64,000 bases of DNA, taken from NCBI GenBank assembly GCA_963737075.1, contig CAVTRI010000001.1, forward strand, positions 1,612,001 to 1,676,000. The letters run 5' to 3'. A program made the translations under genes and the position numbers. Shown here piece by piece: positions 7,172 through 16,106 of this stretch (positions are counted from its first letter, which is position 1; every line of letters starts with the position of its first letter). The notes under the pieces are model-generated. The model did not search any database and was not told the origin of the DNA. It was given only the letters and a program-made list of their open reading frames with translations. Source of the stretch: CAVTRI01 sp963737075. GTDB lineage: Bacteria > Actinomycetota > Acidimicrobiia > Acidimicrobiales > Palsa-688.

Positions 7172-9771
7172 GACCGCTCGGCCGGTGGGCCGCCGGCGAG
7201 GAGCGTGCGAACGCCGTCGAGGGCCTCGTCCAGCCGGGAAGGGTCCCGGCCGCCCGCCATTGCCTGCTCGGGGTTGCGGCCGCCGCCGCCTCCGCCGACG
7301 GTGCGGGCGGCGTCAGCGAGGAGTTGCGGGGCAGTCGGGGCGGTACCAGCGGCTACGACCGCCACCAGGGCCGCCTTGGCGCCGTCGGGGCTGCCGCCGA
7401 GCACGACCGCTTTGAGGTCAGCGCGCTGGCGGACTTGGCTTGCGAGCTCCCTCAGTTGGTCGCCAGGCAGGCCGTCGACACGGGCGACGACCGTCCCGTC
7501 GGATGCGGCGGCTACCAGCGCGGTGGCCCGGTCGGCGAGCGCCGACTGCTGGACCGACTTCAGCCGGTCATCGGCCGCACGCAGATCCGCCAGCTTTCGC
7601 TCGATGGCACCGGTCAGCTCGTCGGGGGTGGCTCGCAGCATGCCAGCCGCGTCAGCGACGGTCCGTTCCAATTGCCGCAACCGGGCCAGGGTGGCAGTAC
7701 CGGTCGTGGCCTCGATGCGGCGCAGGTTGGCGCCGATCGAGCCCTCGGAGACGATCTCGAGAGGGCCGATCTGGCCCAGCCGTTCGACGTGGGTGCCGCC
7801 GCACAGCTCCAGCGATTCCGGACCCGCGTGTACCACCCGCACCCGATCCCCGTACTTCTCGTCGAAGAACGCGATGGCCCCGGCGGCCTCGGCTTCGACC
7901 TTGGCCATCACGTCCACAACCACGGGGTCGTCTTCCAGCACTTGATCGTTGACCAGATCCTCGATCCGGGCCAGCTCGTCGGACTGCACCGGCCCGTAGT
8001 GGGTGAAGTCGAAGCGCAGCCGATCGGGCGCCACGAGCGACCCTTGCTGCTTGACATGCTCGCCGAGCACATGGCGCAGTGCCCAGTGGAGAAGGTGAGT
8101 GCCCGTGTGGTTGCGCCGGATCGCCCGGCGGCGCTCGACGTCGATCGCGGCCGTCGCCGCCTGGCCGGCGCGGATCTCGCCTTCCTCGACGCGGCCGATG
8201 TGCCGGGAAAGACCGGCCAGTGCCTGGGTCGTGTCGAGCACCCGGACCCGCCCGGTGTCGGTCTCGATCACGCCGGTGTCGCCAACCTGCCCGCCACCCT
8301 CGGCATAGAACGGCGTCTGGTCGAGGAACACCTCCACGTCGCGGTCTCCCCCGTCGATGACCTCGAGGACCGTGGCGTTGGCGGTCTCGACCGCGTAGCC
8401 GACGAAGCGCGTCGGACCGTGCTCATCCAGCAACGTCTTGTAGACGTCGATGCCCCCGCCGGCCGCGACGGGGCCGCCTTTCCCGGCTGCTTCTTGAGAC
8501 TGGGCACGCTGGTGCGCCATGGCCCGGTCGAAGCCCTCCTGGTCGACGTCAACCCCTCGCTCCTGCGCGATCTCCCGGGTCAACTCGACCGGGAAGCCGT
8601 GCGTGTCGTGCAAGCGGAACGCGACCTGTCCCGACACCGGCCCGCCCCCCGCTAGGGCGTCTTCGAGCATCGCCAGTCCCGACCGCAGCGTGGCCCGGAA
8701 CCGCTCCTCCTCACGGCCGACCACGCCGCTCACAAAATCGGCGTTTCTCGCCAGGTCCGGGTAGGCGTCCCCCATCACGGTCACCACGGCGTCCACGAGC
8801 GACGGCATCACCTGGCGTTCCACTCCCAACTGGTACGCCTGGCGGACCGCCCGGCGGATAAGCCGCCGCAGCACGTACCCCCGGTCCTCGTTGGACGGGA
8901 AGACGCCGTCGGAGACGAGAAACGACACCGACCGCGCGTGGTCGCCCAGGATGCGCAGCGCCACGTCGACCTCGGCGTCGTCGCCGTACCCCCGGCCGGT
9001 GACCGCCTCCGCTCGGGCGATGACCGGCCGCAGCGCGTCCGTCTCCCATACCGACGGGACGTCCTGCAAGAGCATGAGGATGCGTTCCAGACCGGCGCCG
9101 GTGTCGATCCCGGGGTGCGGCAGCGGCGGAAGAGACCCGTCGGCCTGGCGGTCGAACTGAGGGAAGACGAGGTTCCAAACCTCGACGTAGCGTTCCTCAC
9201 TGCCTGCGGCCGGGCCGCCTCCGTCGCCCCAGCCTGACCCGCGGTCGAAGAAGATTTCCGAGTCCGGTCCGCAAGGGCCGGTGTCGCCCATCTCCCAGAA
9301 GTTGTCCTCTCCCATGCGCACGATCCGCTCGGCCGGAAGCCCGATCTCATGGCGCCAGATCTCGGCCGCCTCGTCGTCGTCCACGTAGACCGTCACCCAT
9401 AACCGATCACCGTCGAAGCCGAGCACCTCGGTGAGCAACTCCCAGGCAAAGGGGATGGCCTCCGCCTTGAAGTAGTCGCCGAAACTGAAGTTCCCAAGCA
9501 TCTCGAAGAAGCTGAGATGGCGTGAGGTCCGCCCGATCTGCTCGATGTCGTCGTGCTTTCCGCGGATCCGCACGCACTTCTGAATGGTGGTCGCCCGCTT
9601 GTAGGGCGGGATCTCCTCACCCAGGAAGTACGGGATGAACTGGTTCATACCCGCGTTGGTGAACAGGGGGGCCCTGGGGTGATGCGGGATCAGCCCGGCC
9701 GACGGCACGGCGACGTGATCGCGCTCGACGAAAAACTGCGTGAAGGCGCGACGAAGGGCGTTGGCGTCCAT
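7168..9771 (-). CDS. alaS: Alanyl-tRNA synthetase
   Basis: An 867-residue class II synthetase charging tRNA-Ala. The N-terminal catalytic core shows LFTNAGMNQF and the RTSRHLSFFEMLGNFSFGDY region; the editing domain retains the zinc/editing motif HTGTHLLHWAL and the later CGGTH. A C-terminal glycine-rich GGGGGGRNPEQAM segment matches the DHHA1-like tail. I place the start at the ATG at 9771 (MDANALRRAF), because sequence upstream in the same frame is arginine/proline-rich and overlaps the next gene. Confidence 0.96.
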   Translation of the reverse strand: MDANALRRAFTQFFVERDHVAVPSAGLIPHHPRAPLFTNAGMNQFIPYFLGEEIPPYKRATTIQKCVRIRGKHDDIEQIGRTSRHLSFFEMLGNFSFGDYFKAEAIPFAWELLTEVLGFDGDRLWVTVYVDDDEAAEIWRHEIGLPAERIVRMGEDNFWEMGDTGPCGPDSEIFFDRGSGWGDGGGPAAGSEERYVEVWNLVFPQFDRQADGSLPPLPHPGIDTGAGLERILMLLQDVPSVWETDALRPVIARAEAVTGRGYGDDAEVDVALRILGDHARSVSFLVSDGVFPSNEDRGYVLRRLIRRAVRQAYQLGVERQVMPSLVDAVVTVMGDAYPDLARNADFVSGVVGREEERFRATLRSGLAMLEDALAGGGPVSGQVAFRLHDTHGFPVELTREIAQERGVDVDQEGFDRAMAHQRAQSQEAAGKGGPVAAGGGIDVYKTLLDEHGPTRFVGYAVETANATVLEVIDGGDRDVEVFLDQTPFYAEGGGQVGDTGVIETDTGRVRVLDTTQALAGLSRHIGRVEEGEIRAGQAATAAIDVERRRAIRRNHTGTHLLHWALRHVLGEHVKQQGSLVAPDRLRFDFTHYGPVQSDELARIEDLVNDQVLEDDPVVVDVMAKVEAEAAGAIAFFDEKYGDRVRVVHAGPESLELCGGTHVERLGQIGPLEIVSEGSIGANLRRIEATTGTATLARLRQLERTVADAAGMLRATPDELTGAIERKLADLRAADDRLKSVQQSALADRATALVAAASDGTVVARVDGLPGDQLRELASQVRQRADLKAVVLGGSPDGAKAALVAVVAAGTAPTAPQLLADAARTVGGGGGGRNPEQAMAGGRDPSRLDEALDGVRTLLAGGPPAERS

Positions 9772-9784
9772 GACGCGCAAAAGG

Positions 9785-10201
9785 CTACCGCCGGCGGGCC
9801 GGTTCTTCGGCGGCCGCCGAACCGTCGGATGTGGCCTCGACCAGATGCAGGTGCGGCACGGCGGCGGACGGGTGGTCTCGGGCGGCGGAGGGATGGTCCC
9901 GGCGGCGATGACGTTGGGGACTGGCGCCCTCAAACTGGGCGCGCGGCTCGCGTTGTCTCTCGCGCACCGCTTGGCGCCCCTCAACGAGCACGTCGCGCAG
10001 GTCCGTGCCAACGCTACGCGCGCGAGACCCCGCTCTCTGCGGCCAGAGCCGGCCCGCCGCTCGGGCTCGGGCCGCCGCCCGGTCGGCGACTTCGCCAGGG
10101 CGCATCCGGTTGGCGAGGGCCCGAGCTTTGCGCTGCGCCCACACCGATCCTCCGAAACCGACCAGGATCCCGAGCGACATCCACCGGATCCGCTTCAGCA
10201 C
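9785..10201 (-). CDS. Small membrane-anchored protein upstream of alaS (DUF6167-like)
   Basis: A 138-residue protein with a single N-terminal hydrophobic segment (MSLGILVGFGGSVWA) followed by a long charged alanine/arginine-rich region that could be helical. The C-terminus carries a short duplicated motif (RDHPSAA twice). Similar short single-helix proteins sit between alaS and its upstream gene in many actinobacteria, and DUF6167 is the closest family I can name, tentatively. The GTG start at 10201 overlaps a 48-codon ORF by seven bases. Function unknown. Confidence 0.6.
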   Translation of the reverse strand: MLKRIRWMSLGILVGFGGSVWAQRKARALANRMRPGEVADRAAARARAAGRLWPQRAGSRARSVGTDLRDVLVEGRQAVRERQREPRAQFEGASPQRHRRRDHPSAARDHPSAAVPHLHLVEATSDGSAAAEEPARRR

Positions 10202-10341
10202 GGGCTTTTCTCCGCGCGCTTCCGCGACAGCCGGTCGACACCCGGGCCGTGCCGCGCGACGACGACCAGCGTGGCCACGGCCGTCTCCCCGACGGCCACG
10301 GCGCTCACGCCGGTCTCCCCGGCCGAAGCGAAGAGCGCCAT
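10195..10341 (-). CDS. Hypothetical 48-residue protein, coupled to the gene upstream of alaS
   Basis: ATG to TGA, 48 codons, with G or C at almost every third position, as in the neighbouring genes. The predicted protein starts MALFASAGETG, has a moderately hydrophobic middle (SAVAVGETAVATLVVVA) and a basic tail. Its stop lies seven bases inside the next gene (GTGCTGA), which suggests coupling. No Shine-Dalgarno stands out before the ATG. I do not recognise a family. Confidence 0.45.
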   Translation of the reverse strand: MALFASAGETGVSAVAVGETAVATLVVVARHGPGVDRLSRKRAEKSPC

Positions 10342-10390
10342 AGCAACCCGAGCCTAGTGCCGCCCGCCCCCGGGTTTGCGTTGGCGCCTT

Positions 10391-11662
10391 TCAACCGGGG
10401 CGGCCGAGCGCGTTGCGCACGGCGACGACGATCTCCGCCCGTGGGAATGCCCGCTGCTCTCCGCCCTGGAGGTCGCGCACCAGCACCGTTCCCGCGGCGG
10501 CCTCCTCGGGACCGACGACCAGTGCGACACGCGCGCCAGAGCGGTCCGCGGCCCGGAATTGCGCCTTCATCGAGCGGTGGTCGTATGCCCGGTCGGCGCG
10601 GACGCCGGCTCGCCGCAGGCAAGTAGTCAGATCGCGGGCGTGTTCCCCGCCGGCGAAGTCGACGACAAACACTTCGACCGCCGCCTCCTGTGGACGCCGC
10701 TCGGACGCAGCCCCCGGCTCGGCATCGAGGGCCAGCAGCATGCGCTCAACGCCGAGTGCGAACCCCACTGCCGGGGTGGGCGGCCCGCCCATCTCCTCGA
10801 CCAGCCCGTCATAACGGCCGCCGCCTCCCACCGCGTTATTGGCCGTCGCCAACGCGGGAGCGGTGTACTCGAACGCAGTCCGGGTGTAGTAGTCGAGCCC
10901 GCGGACCAGCGATGGATCGAGTGTGTACGGCACCCCGAGCGCGTCCAACCCTGCCCGCACACGCGCCAGATGGGCGGCGCAGTCGTCGCAGAGGTAGTCG
11001 ACCTGGCGGGGCGCGCCAGCCGCTACGGCCCGGCACTGTGGGCGCTTGCAGTCGAGCACGCGCATCGGATTTTCCTCGAGGCGTGCCCGGTGCTCATCGC
11101 ACAGCTCGTCTTGGTGGGACTGGAGATACTCAACGAGCAGGGCCCGATATGCGGGGCGGCACACGCCGTCGCCGAGGGAGTTGAGTCGCACATCGATCGC
11201 GCGGAGCCCCACCTCTCGGAGAAACTCCCAGCCCAATGCCACGATCTCGACGTCCAGATCCGGGTCGGCGACGCCGAACGCCTCCACGCCGACCTGGTGG
11301 AACTCCCGGTGGCGACCCGCCTGCGGGCGTTCGTAGCGAAAGTTGGCGGCGGCATACCACGCCTTCCAGGGTGTCGGCGGCCGGTGCTGCACGAATGCCC
11401 GGGCCATCGACGCGGTGACCTCGGGCCGCAGGGCCAGACGCCGGCCGCCCTTGTCATCGAAGTCGTACATCTCCTTGCGGACCACGTCGGTCGACGCCCC
11501 CACTCGTTGGAACACCGCCAGATCCTCGAACGTCGGGGTGATCGCCAACCCGTACCCGGCCCCTTCGACAGTCGACCGGAACGCGTCCAGCAGCTCCTCC
11601 CACCGGGCCGACTCAGGAGCCAGCACGTCGAAGGTCCCCGGCGGGGTGCGCATCTCGGCCAT
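10391..11662 (-). CDS. hisS: Histidyl-tRNA synthetase
   Basis: A 423-residue class II synthetase. Motif 2 (NFRYERPQAGRHREFHQ), the histidine-specific signature LVRGLDYYTRTAFEY and motif 3 (GFALGVERMLLAL) are present, with the C-terminal anticodon-binding domain after it. The ATG at 11662 lies seven bases after a TACCCT box, so the mRNA may be leaderless; a second ATG (MRTPPG) lies three codons downstream. Confidence 0.95.
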   Translation of the reverse strand: MAEMRTPPGTFDVLAPESARWEELLDAFRSTVEGAGYGLAITPTFEDLAVFQRVGASTDVVRKEMYDFDDKGGRRLALRPEVTASMARAFVQHRPPTPWKAWYAAANFRYERPQAGRHREFHQVGVEAFGVADPDLDVEIVALGWEFLREVGLRAIDVRLNSLGDGVCRPAYRALLVEYLQSHQDELCDEHRARLEENPMRVLDCKRPQCRAVAAGAPRQVDYLCDDCAAHLARVRAGLDALGVPYTLDPSLVRGLDYYTRTAFEYTAPALATANNAVGGGGRYDGLVEEMGGPPTPAVGFALGVERMLLALDAEPGAASERRPQEAAVEVFVVDFAGGEHARDLTTCLRRAGVRADRAYDHRSMKAQFRAADRSGARVALVVGPEEAAAGTVLVRDLQGGEQRAFPRAEIVVAVRNALGRPG

Positions 11663-11669
11663 TCGCAGC

Positions 11670-11675
11670 AGGGTA
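11670..11675 (-). promoter_or_regulatory. Candidate -10 box of hisS (leaderless)
   Basis: TACCCT on the minus strand ends seven bases before the hisS ATG. There is no Shine-Dalgarno in between, so transcription would begin at the start codon. The same geometry is seen at several other first genes in this window. Confidence 0.45.
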
Positions 11676-11730
11676 GCGACGGAGGCCGAGGTGACCGCGA
11701 CCGCCCCCTACCCGGGCGCCCGGCGGCCCG

Positions 11731-11862
11731 CTACGCGGCGGGAACCTGCCGGCTCGCCAGGTACGCCTCGGCCTCGCGAACCAGTTGTCGAGCGGCTCGC
11801 ACGCTCAGGCGGTGCCTCCGGTACCACCGGGCCAGCTCCACCACCCCGCACGTCCAACCCAC
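11731..11862 (-). CDS. Hypothetical 43-residue basic protein between hisS and moxR
   Basis: GTG to TAG, 43 residues, preceded by a strong Shine-Dalgarno GGGAGG five bases before the GTG. About 85 percent of third positions are G or C. The protein (starts MGWTCGVVELARWYRRHRL) is rich in arginine and alanine and the second half (AARQLVREAEAYLASRQ) looks helical. It is the first gene of the hisS direction and lies 68 bases upstream of hisS, divergent from moxR. No family recognised. Confidence 0.55.
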   Translation of the reverse strand: MGWTCGVVELARWYRRHRLSVRAARQLVREAEAYLASRQVPAA

Positions 11863-11909
11863 GAGTCCCTCCCGACAATCGACGCGGCCATCGTAGTGTG
11901 ACCGGCGTC

Positions 11910-12875
11910 ATGGCACACGTACACCTCGTCGGAGACCGTCTGCCCGCCGGACGGATGGTGGCCGCGGCGCGCGAGGCCGTGGTCGGCCGCCGCCGGGAGA
12001 TGGAGGTCATCGCGGCCACGTTGGCCGCCGGAAGAAGCGTTCTGCTGGAAGGTCCGCCCGGCACCGGCAAGACCACCCTGCTTCGGGCGCTGGCGGCCGG
12101 CGCCGGGCTGCCGCTGCTGGTCGTCGAGGGCAACGCCGAGCTCACGCCGGGCCGGCTCGTGGGCCACCACGATCCGTCACGGGTCCTCGGCGAGGGTTAC
12201 CATCCCGACATCTTCGAGCTCGGCCCGCTTGCCGAGGCCATGAGCGGCGGCGGACTCCTGTACGTCGAGGAGCTGAACCGGGTACCGGAGGAGACGCTCA
12301 ACGTCCTGCTCGGGGCGCTGTCCGAACGCCGTCTCCAGGTGCCCAGGTACGGACCCGTGGTGGCGGCGGCGACATTCCGGCTCGTCGCCGCGATGAACCC
12401 GTTCGACGCTGTTGGGACCGGCAGGGTCACCCCGGCCCTCTACGACCGCACCTGCCGGGTCGCGGTCGGCTATCAGAGCGAAGCCGAAGAGCGGGCGATC
12501 GTTGGGCGGGCCGCGGAGGCTGCCGGTGGCGAGCTACCGTCGCCGCACCTCATCGAACGGGCCGTCCGGGTGGTGCGCTCCACACGGGAGCACCCCGACC
12601 TTCGCAGCGGCTCGTCGGTGCGAGGCGCGATCGACCTCGTACTGGTGGCGGCGTCGCTGGACGCCCTCCGGGACGGCGCCGGCTCGGGCGCCACGGACAG
12701 CGCTGACAGCGCCGGTCTCGATGCCGCGCTCACGGCCCTGTCGGGACGCGTCACCGTCCGGGAAGGCTGCCCCCGCCGCGCCGAGGACGTCGTCGCCGAG
12801 CTCTGGCGCCAGAGCGGCGAACAACCCGACGAGGGAAAAGCCCCCGGTCCGGACCGGCCCCCGGCCCGGACCTGA
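11910..12875 (+). CDS. MoxR-family AAA+ ATPase
   Basis: A 321-residue AAA+ ATPase of the MoxR type, which act as chaperones with VWA-domain partners. Walker A is GPPGTGKTT, Walker B is LLYVEELNRVPEE, and the sensor-1 region reads LVAAMNPFD. The ATG at 11910 starts the first conserved segment. It is directly followed by a VWA protein through a CTGA overlap, so the two form a unit transcribed divergently from the hisS side and convergent with rel. The client is unknown. Confidence 0.88.
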   Translation: MAHVHLVGDRLPAGRMVAAAREAVVGRRREMEVIAATLAAGRSVLLEGPPGTGKTTLLRALAAGAGLPLLVVEGNAELTPGRLVGHHDPSRVLGEGYHPDIFELGPLAEAMSGGGLLYVEELNRVPEETLNVLLGALSERRLQVPRYGPVVAAATFRLVAAMNPFDAVGTGRVTPALYDRTCRVAVGYQSEAEERAIVGRAAEAAGGELPSPHLIERAVRVVRSTREHPDLRSGSSVRGAIDLVLVAASLDALRDGAGSGATDSADSAGLDAALTALSGRVTVREGCPRRAEDVVAELWRQSGEQPDEGKAPGPDRPPART

Positions 12876-13840
12876 CCTCGCCTTCTCCCCCCGATGCCGG
12901 GCTGACCGATCCCAACCAGGTCGAAGAACTGCTGCGCGAGCAACGGTCACGGACCGCGTCCCGGGCCGACCTGGCCCGCCGTCACCGGCAGCTGCCCCAG
13001 GTTTCACCCGAGATCGGCGTCCTGGACGAGGAGGCCCTGGCGGGGGCGCTGCGTGAAGACGCCGACGAGGCCGCCGTGCTGCTCACCGATCTCGCCCGAG
13101 CCACCGATCCCGTCCTGCGAGCCCGGGCCCGAGAGGTGGCAGGCCGGCTGTTGCTCCCGCTCGCGCGCCACGCGGACCGTACGCGGGCGCCCGGCGCTCG
13201 TCGCTTCGGCCCTCACCCCAGGGGCATCGACCTCGACCTCGACGCGACCCTGGAACGCCGCGCCGAACATCCCCGCCTGCTCGCAGAAGACCTCCGCTGG
13301 CAGGGGTGGCACCGGCCGGGCCGCGCGTATGTCCTCGTCGTCGACGCGTCGGGCTCGACATCTGGCCGGCCGCTGGCGACGGCCGTTGTCACCGCGGCGG
13401 CCGTCGCCGCCCGTCTGTCGCCCGGCGACGAACTGGCGGTCGTGGCGTTCTGGTCGATCGCGGTCGTGCTCCGGCCGCTCCTCAGCCTCGAGCCGCCCGT
13501 CGGGGTCCTCGGGCGGCTGTTCGACCTGCGCGGCGGTGACACGACCGACCTGGCCGGTGGCCTGCGAGTCAGCCTGGCCCAGGCCGTCCAGGCCCGCGGC
13601 AGCCGCCGGGACCTGATCGTGCTGACGGACGGGATGGCCAACGAGGGGGATGACCCGCTCGTGGTGGCGGCCTCCGCCCCTGCCAGCGGCTGCCGGGTCC
13701 ACGTGCTGGCCGTGTCCGACGCCCCGGAGGCCGTGAGCGCCTGTGAGGCGCTGGCTGACGCCGGCGACGGGCGCGCCGAACCTCTGCCCGGCCCGGGCGC
13801 GGCGCCGGCGGCCCTGGAGCGGCTCCTGGGCAGGCCCTGA
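12872..13840 (+). CDS. VWA-domain partner of the MoxR ATPase
   Basis: A von Willebrand factor A protein of up to 322 residues. The metal-ion-dependent adhesion site is complete: DASGSTSG, a conserved threonine in GGDTTDLAGG and LTDGMAN. A helical N-terminal part (LREQRSRTASRADLARRHRQ and onward) precedes it. The frame is open and coding-like back to a CTG at 12872 that overlaps the moxR stop as CTGA, but no ATG, GTG or TTG lies before the GTG at 13076. I therefore propose CTG initiation by coupling; starting at 13076 would remove 68 residues. Confidence 0.75.
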   Translation: MTSPSPPDAGLTDPNQVEELLREQRSRTASRADLARRHRQLPQVSPEIGVLDEEALAGALREDADEAAVLLTDLARATDPVLRARAREVAGRLLLPLARHADRTRAPGARRFGPHPRGIDLDLDATLERRAEHPRLLAEDLRWQGWHRPGRAYVLVVDASGSTSGRPLATAVVTAAAVAARLSPGDELAVVAFWSIAVVLRPLLSLEPPVGVLGRLFDLRGGDTTDLAGGLRVSLAQAVQARGSRRDLIVLTDGMANEGDDPLVVAASAPASGCRVHVLAVSDAPEAVSACEALADAGDGRAEPLPGPGAAPAALERLLGRP

Positions 13841-13843
13841 AGC

Positions 13844-16087
13844 TCAGCCGCCCCGATTGGGCAGCACCCGGTAGGCGTCGTAGACGCTGTCCAGGCGCTT
13901 GAGCGCGTTCAGCAGCGAATCCAGGTGGGCGGGGTCGGCCAACTCGAACTCGAATCGCATTCGCGAGATCCGGTCGGGAGTGGTGAACGTCTCGCTGCGC
14001 AGGATGTTGAAGTGGTGATCGGAAATGATCTTCCACACGTCGACGCCGAGCCGGGTCCGGTCCAGGGCCTTGAGCTCGACGGCGGCGGTGAAGCTGCCGG
14101 CGCGGTCACGGTCCCATTCGACCTCGATCATCCGTCCGACCTCCCCGGCGGACAGGGCGGCAGCGTTGGAGCAGTCGCTGCGGTGGACGGTCACGCCCCG
14201 GCCACGGGTGACGAAGCCGATGATCTCGTCGCCGGGGACCGGCGTGCAGCACCGTGACAGGCGGACCATCAGATCGTCCAGGCCCTCCACGTGGACGCCG
14301 ACTCCGTGCCGAGGGCTCGGGCGACGGGGCTGGCGGGCCGTGATCGGCAGCTGCTCCTCGTGGTCGCCGCCCCGCAGCTCCCGCGCCACCCGCTGGGCGA
14401 TCGACTGGGCAGAGACGTGGTTTTCGCCGATCGCGGCGTGAAGGGCGTCGAGGTCGGTGTAGTTGAGCGCCTCCACCACGCCCGTCAGCACCGGCGAGTT
14501 GGCCAGCTTCTGGACAGGGAGGCCTTCCTTCCGCAGGGCCCGAGTCAGCTCGTCCCGGCCGGACTCGATTGCGTCCTCCCGCCGCTCCCTGCTGAACCAC
14601 TGCCGGATCTTGTTACGGGCCCTCGGGGTGACGACGATCTTCAGCCAGTCCCGGCTGGGACCGGCCGACGGCACCTTGGACGTGAAGATCTCGACGCTGT
14701 CGCCCGACACCATTTCCGAGTCCAGCGGCACCAACCGGCCGTTGACGCGGGCGCCGATACAGCGGTGCCCCACCTCGGTGTGAATCGTGTAGGCGAAGTC
14801 GACTGGCGTCGCGTTGCGAGGCAGCGTGACGACGTCGCCCTTGGGCGTGAACACGAACACCTCATCGGTGTCGAGATCCAGCTTGAGCGTCTCGAGGAAC
14901 TCGGTGGGGTCGGTACTTTCTGCCGACCAGTCGACGATCCGTTGCAGCCAGGCGACGTCGGCTGCGCTGGCCCGCTCCTTGTATCCCCAGTGAGCGGCGA
15001 TGCCCCGTTCCGCCCTGTTGTGCATCTCGGAGGTGCGTATCTGGACCTCCAGCGGCTTGCCCTGCGGCCCGACGACGGTCGTGTGGAGCGACTGGTACAG
15101 GTTGAACTTCGGCGTGTTGATGTAGTCCTTGAAGCGGCCCTGCACCGGGATCCACGCGCCGTGGATGGCGCCCAGCGCCGCCCAGCAGTCCTTGACCGAG
15201 TCGACCAGCACCCGGACGCCGACCAGGTCGTAGATCTCGTCGAACTCCTTGCCCTTGACGACCATCTTCTCGTAAATGGAGTACAGGTGCTTGGGCCGGC
15301 CGGTGACCTGAGCGTCGATGCGTGCCGCCGTGAGCCGTTCGTTGACCTGGTCGAGGACCTGCGACAGGTAGATCTCCCGTTCAGGCGCCCGCGTGGCCAC
15401 CATCTGCTCGATCTCGGCGTAGCGGCGGGGATGCAGGGCCGCGAACGCCAGGTCCTCCAGCTGCCACTTGATGTCCTGGATGCCGAACCGGTGCGCGAGC
15501 GGGGCGTAGACGTCGAGCGTCTCCTGCGCGGTGCGCTTCTGCTTCCACTCCGGCATGGCCGCGATCGTCCGCATGTTGTGGAGGCGATCGGCGAGCTTGA
15601 TGAGGAGGACCCGGGGATCCTTCGCCATCGCCACCAGCATCTTGCGCATGGTCGCCGCCTGCTGGGCCTCCTTCGAGTCGAAGCGGACGCGGTCCAGCTT
15701 GGTGACGCCGTCGACGATGCTGGCCACGTCAGCGCCGAATTCCCGGTCCAGGTCCTCCACTTGGACACCGGTGTCCTCGACCGCGTCGTGCAGGAGAGCC
15801 GCCGCGATGGTGATGTCGTCCAACCCGAGCCCGGCCAGGATGGTGGCCACGGCGAGCGGGTGGGAGATGTACGCCTCGCCCGAGTTCCGCAGCTGTCCGT
15901 CGTGCGCGGAAGCCGCGCTTTCGTACGCGGCGACGATCAGCGACGTGTCGCTTCGCGGATGCCTCGACCGGTACGCGCTGAGCAGCGGTGTCAGGGCATC
16001 GGCTGTCTGCACCTGGCGCCGCCACGGCAGGACCCGTTCGACGGTGGCCACTGCTCTGGTGCGGCTCACCCCCTCGGTCCTGGGCAT
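13844..16087 (-). CDS. rel: Bifunctional (p)ppGpp synthetase/hydrolase Rel
   Basis: A 747-residue RelA/SpoT homologue, master enzyme of the stringent response. The N-terminal HD hydrolase has LLHDAVEDT, the synthetase region contains YDLVGVRVLVDS and the KFNLYQSLHTTV segment, and TGS (FVFTPKGDVVTLP), zinc-finger-like (RLSRCCTPVPGDEI) and C-terminal ACT domains follow. Both catalytic halves appear intact. The ATG at 16087 is preceded by GGGAGGGCG. It lies 19 bases downstream of apt, so apt-rel is likely one transcript, as in mycobacteria. Confidence 0.95.
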   Translation of the reverse strand: MPRTEGVSRTRAVATVERVLPWRRQVQTADALTPLLSAYRSRHPRSDTSLIVAAYESAASAHDGQLRNSGEAYISHPLAVATILAGLGLDDITIAAALLHDAVEDTGVQVEDLDREFGADVASIVDGVTKLDRVRFDSKEAQQAATMRKMLVAMAKDPRVLLIKLADRLHNMRTIAAMPEWKQKRTAQETLDVYAPLAHRFGIQDIKWQLEDLAFAALHPRRYAEIEQMVATRAPEREIYLSQVLDQVNERLTAARIDAQVTGRPKHLYSIYEKMVVKGKEFDEIYDLVGVRVLVDSVKDCWAALGAIHGAWIPVQGRFKDYINTPKFNLYQSLHTTVVGPQGKPLEVQIRTSEMHNRAERGIAAHWGYKERASAADVAWLQRIVDWSAESTDPTEFLETLKLDLDTDEVFVFTPKGDVVTLPRNATPVDFAYTIHTEVGHRCIGARVNGRLVPLDSEMVSGDSVEIFTSKVPSAGPSRDWLKIVVTPRARNKIRQWFSRERREDAIESGRDELTRALRKEGLPVQKLANSPVLTGVVEALNYTDLDALHAAIGENHVSAQSIAQRVARELRGGDHEEQLPITARQPRRPSPRHGVGVHVEGLDDLMVRLSRCCTPVPGDEIIGFVTRGRGVTVHRSDCSNAAALSAGEVGRMIEVEWDRDRAGSFTAAVELKALDRTRLGVDVWKIISDHHFNILRSETFTTPDRISRMRFEFELADPAHLDSLLNALKRLDSVYDAYRVLPNRGG

Positions 16088-16106
16088 CCGGTCGCCCTCC
16101 CTCTAG

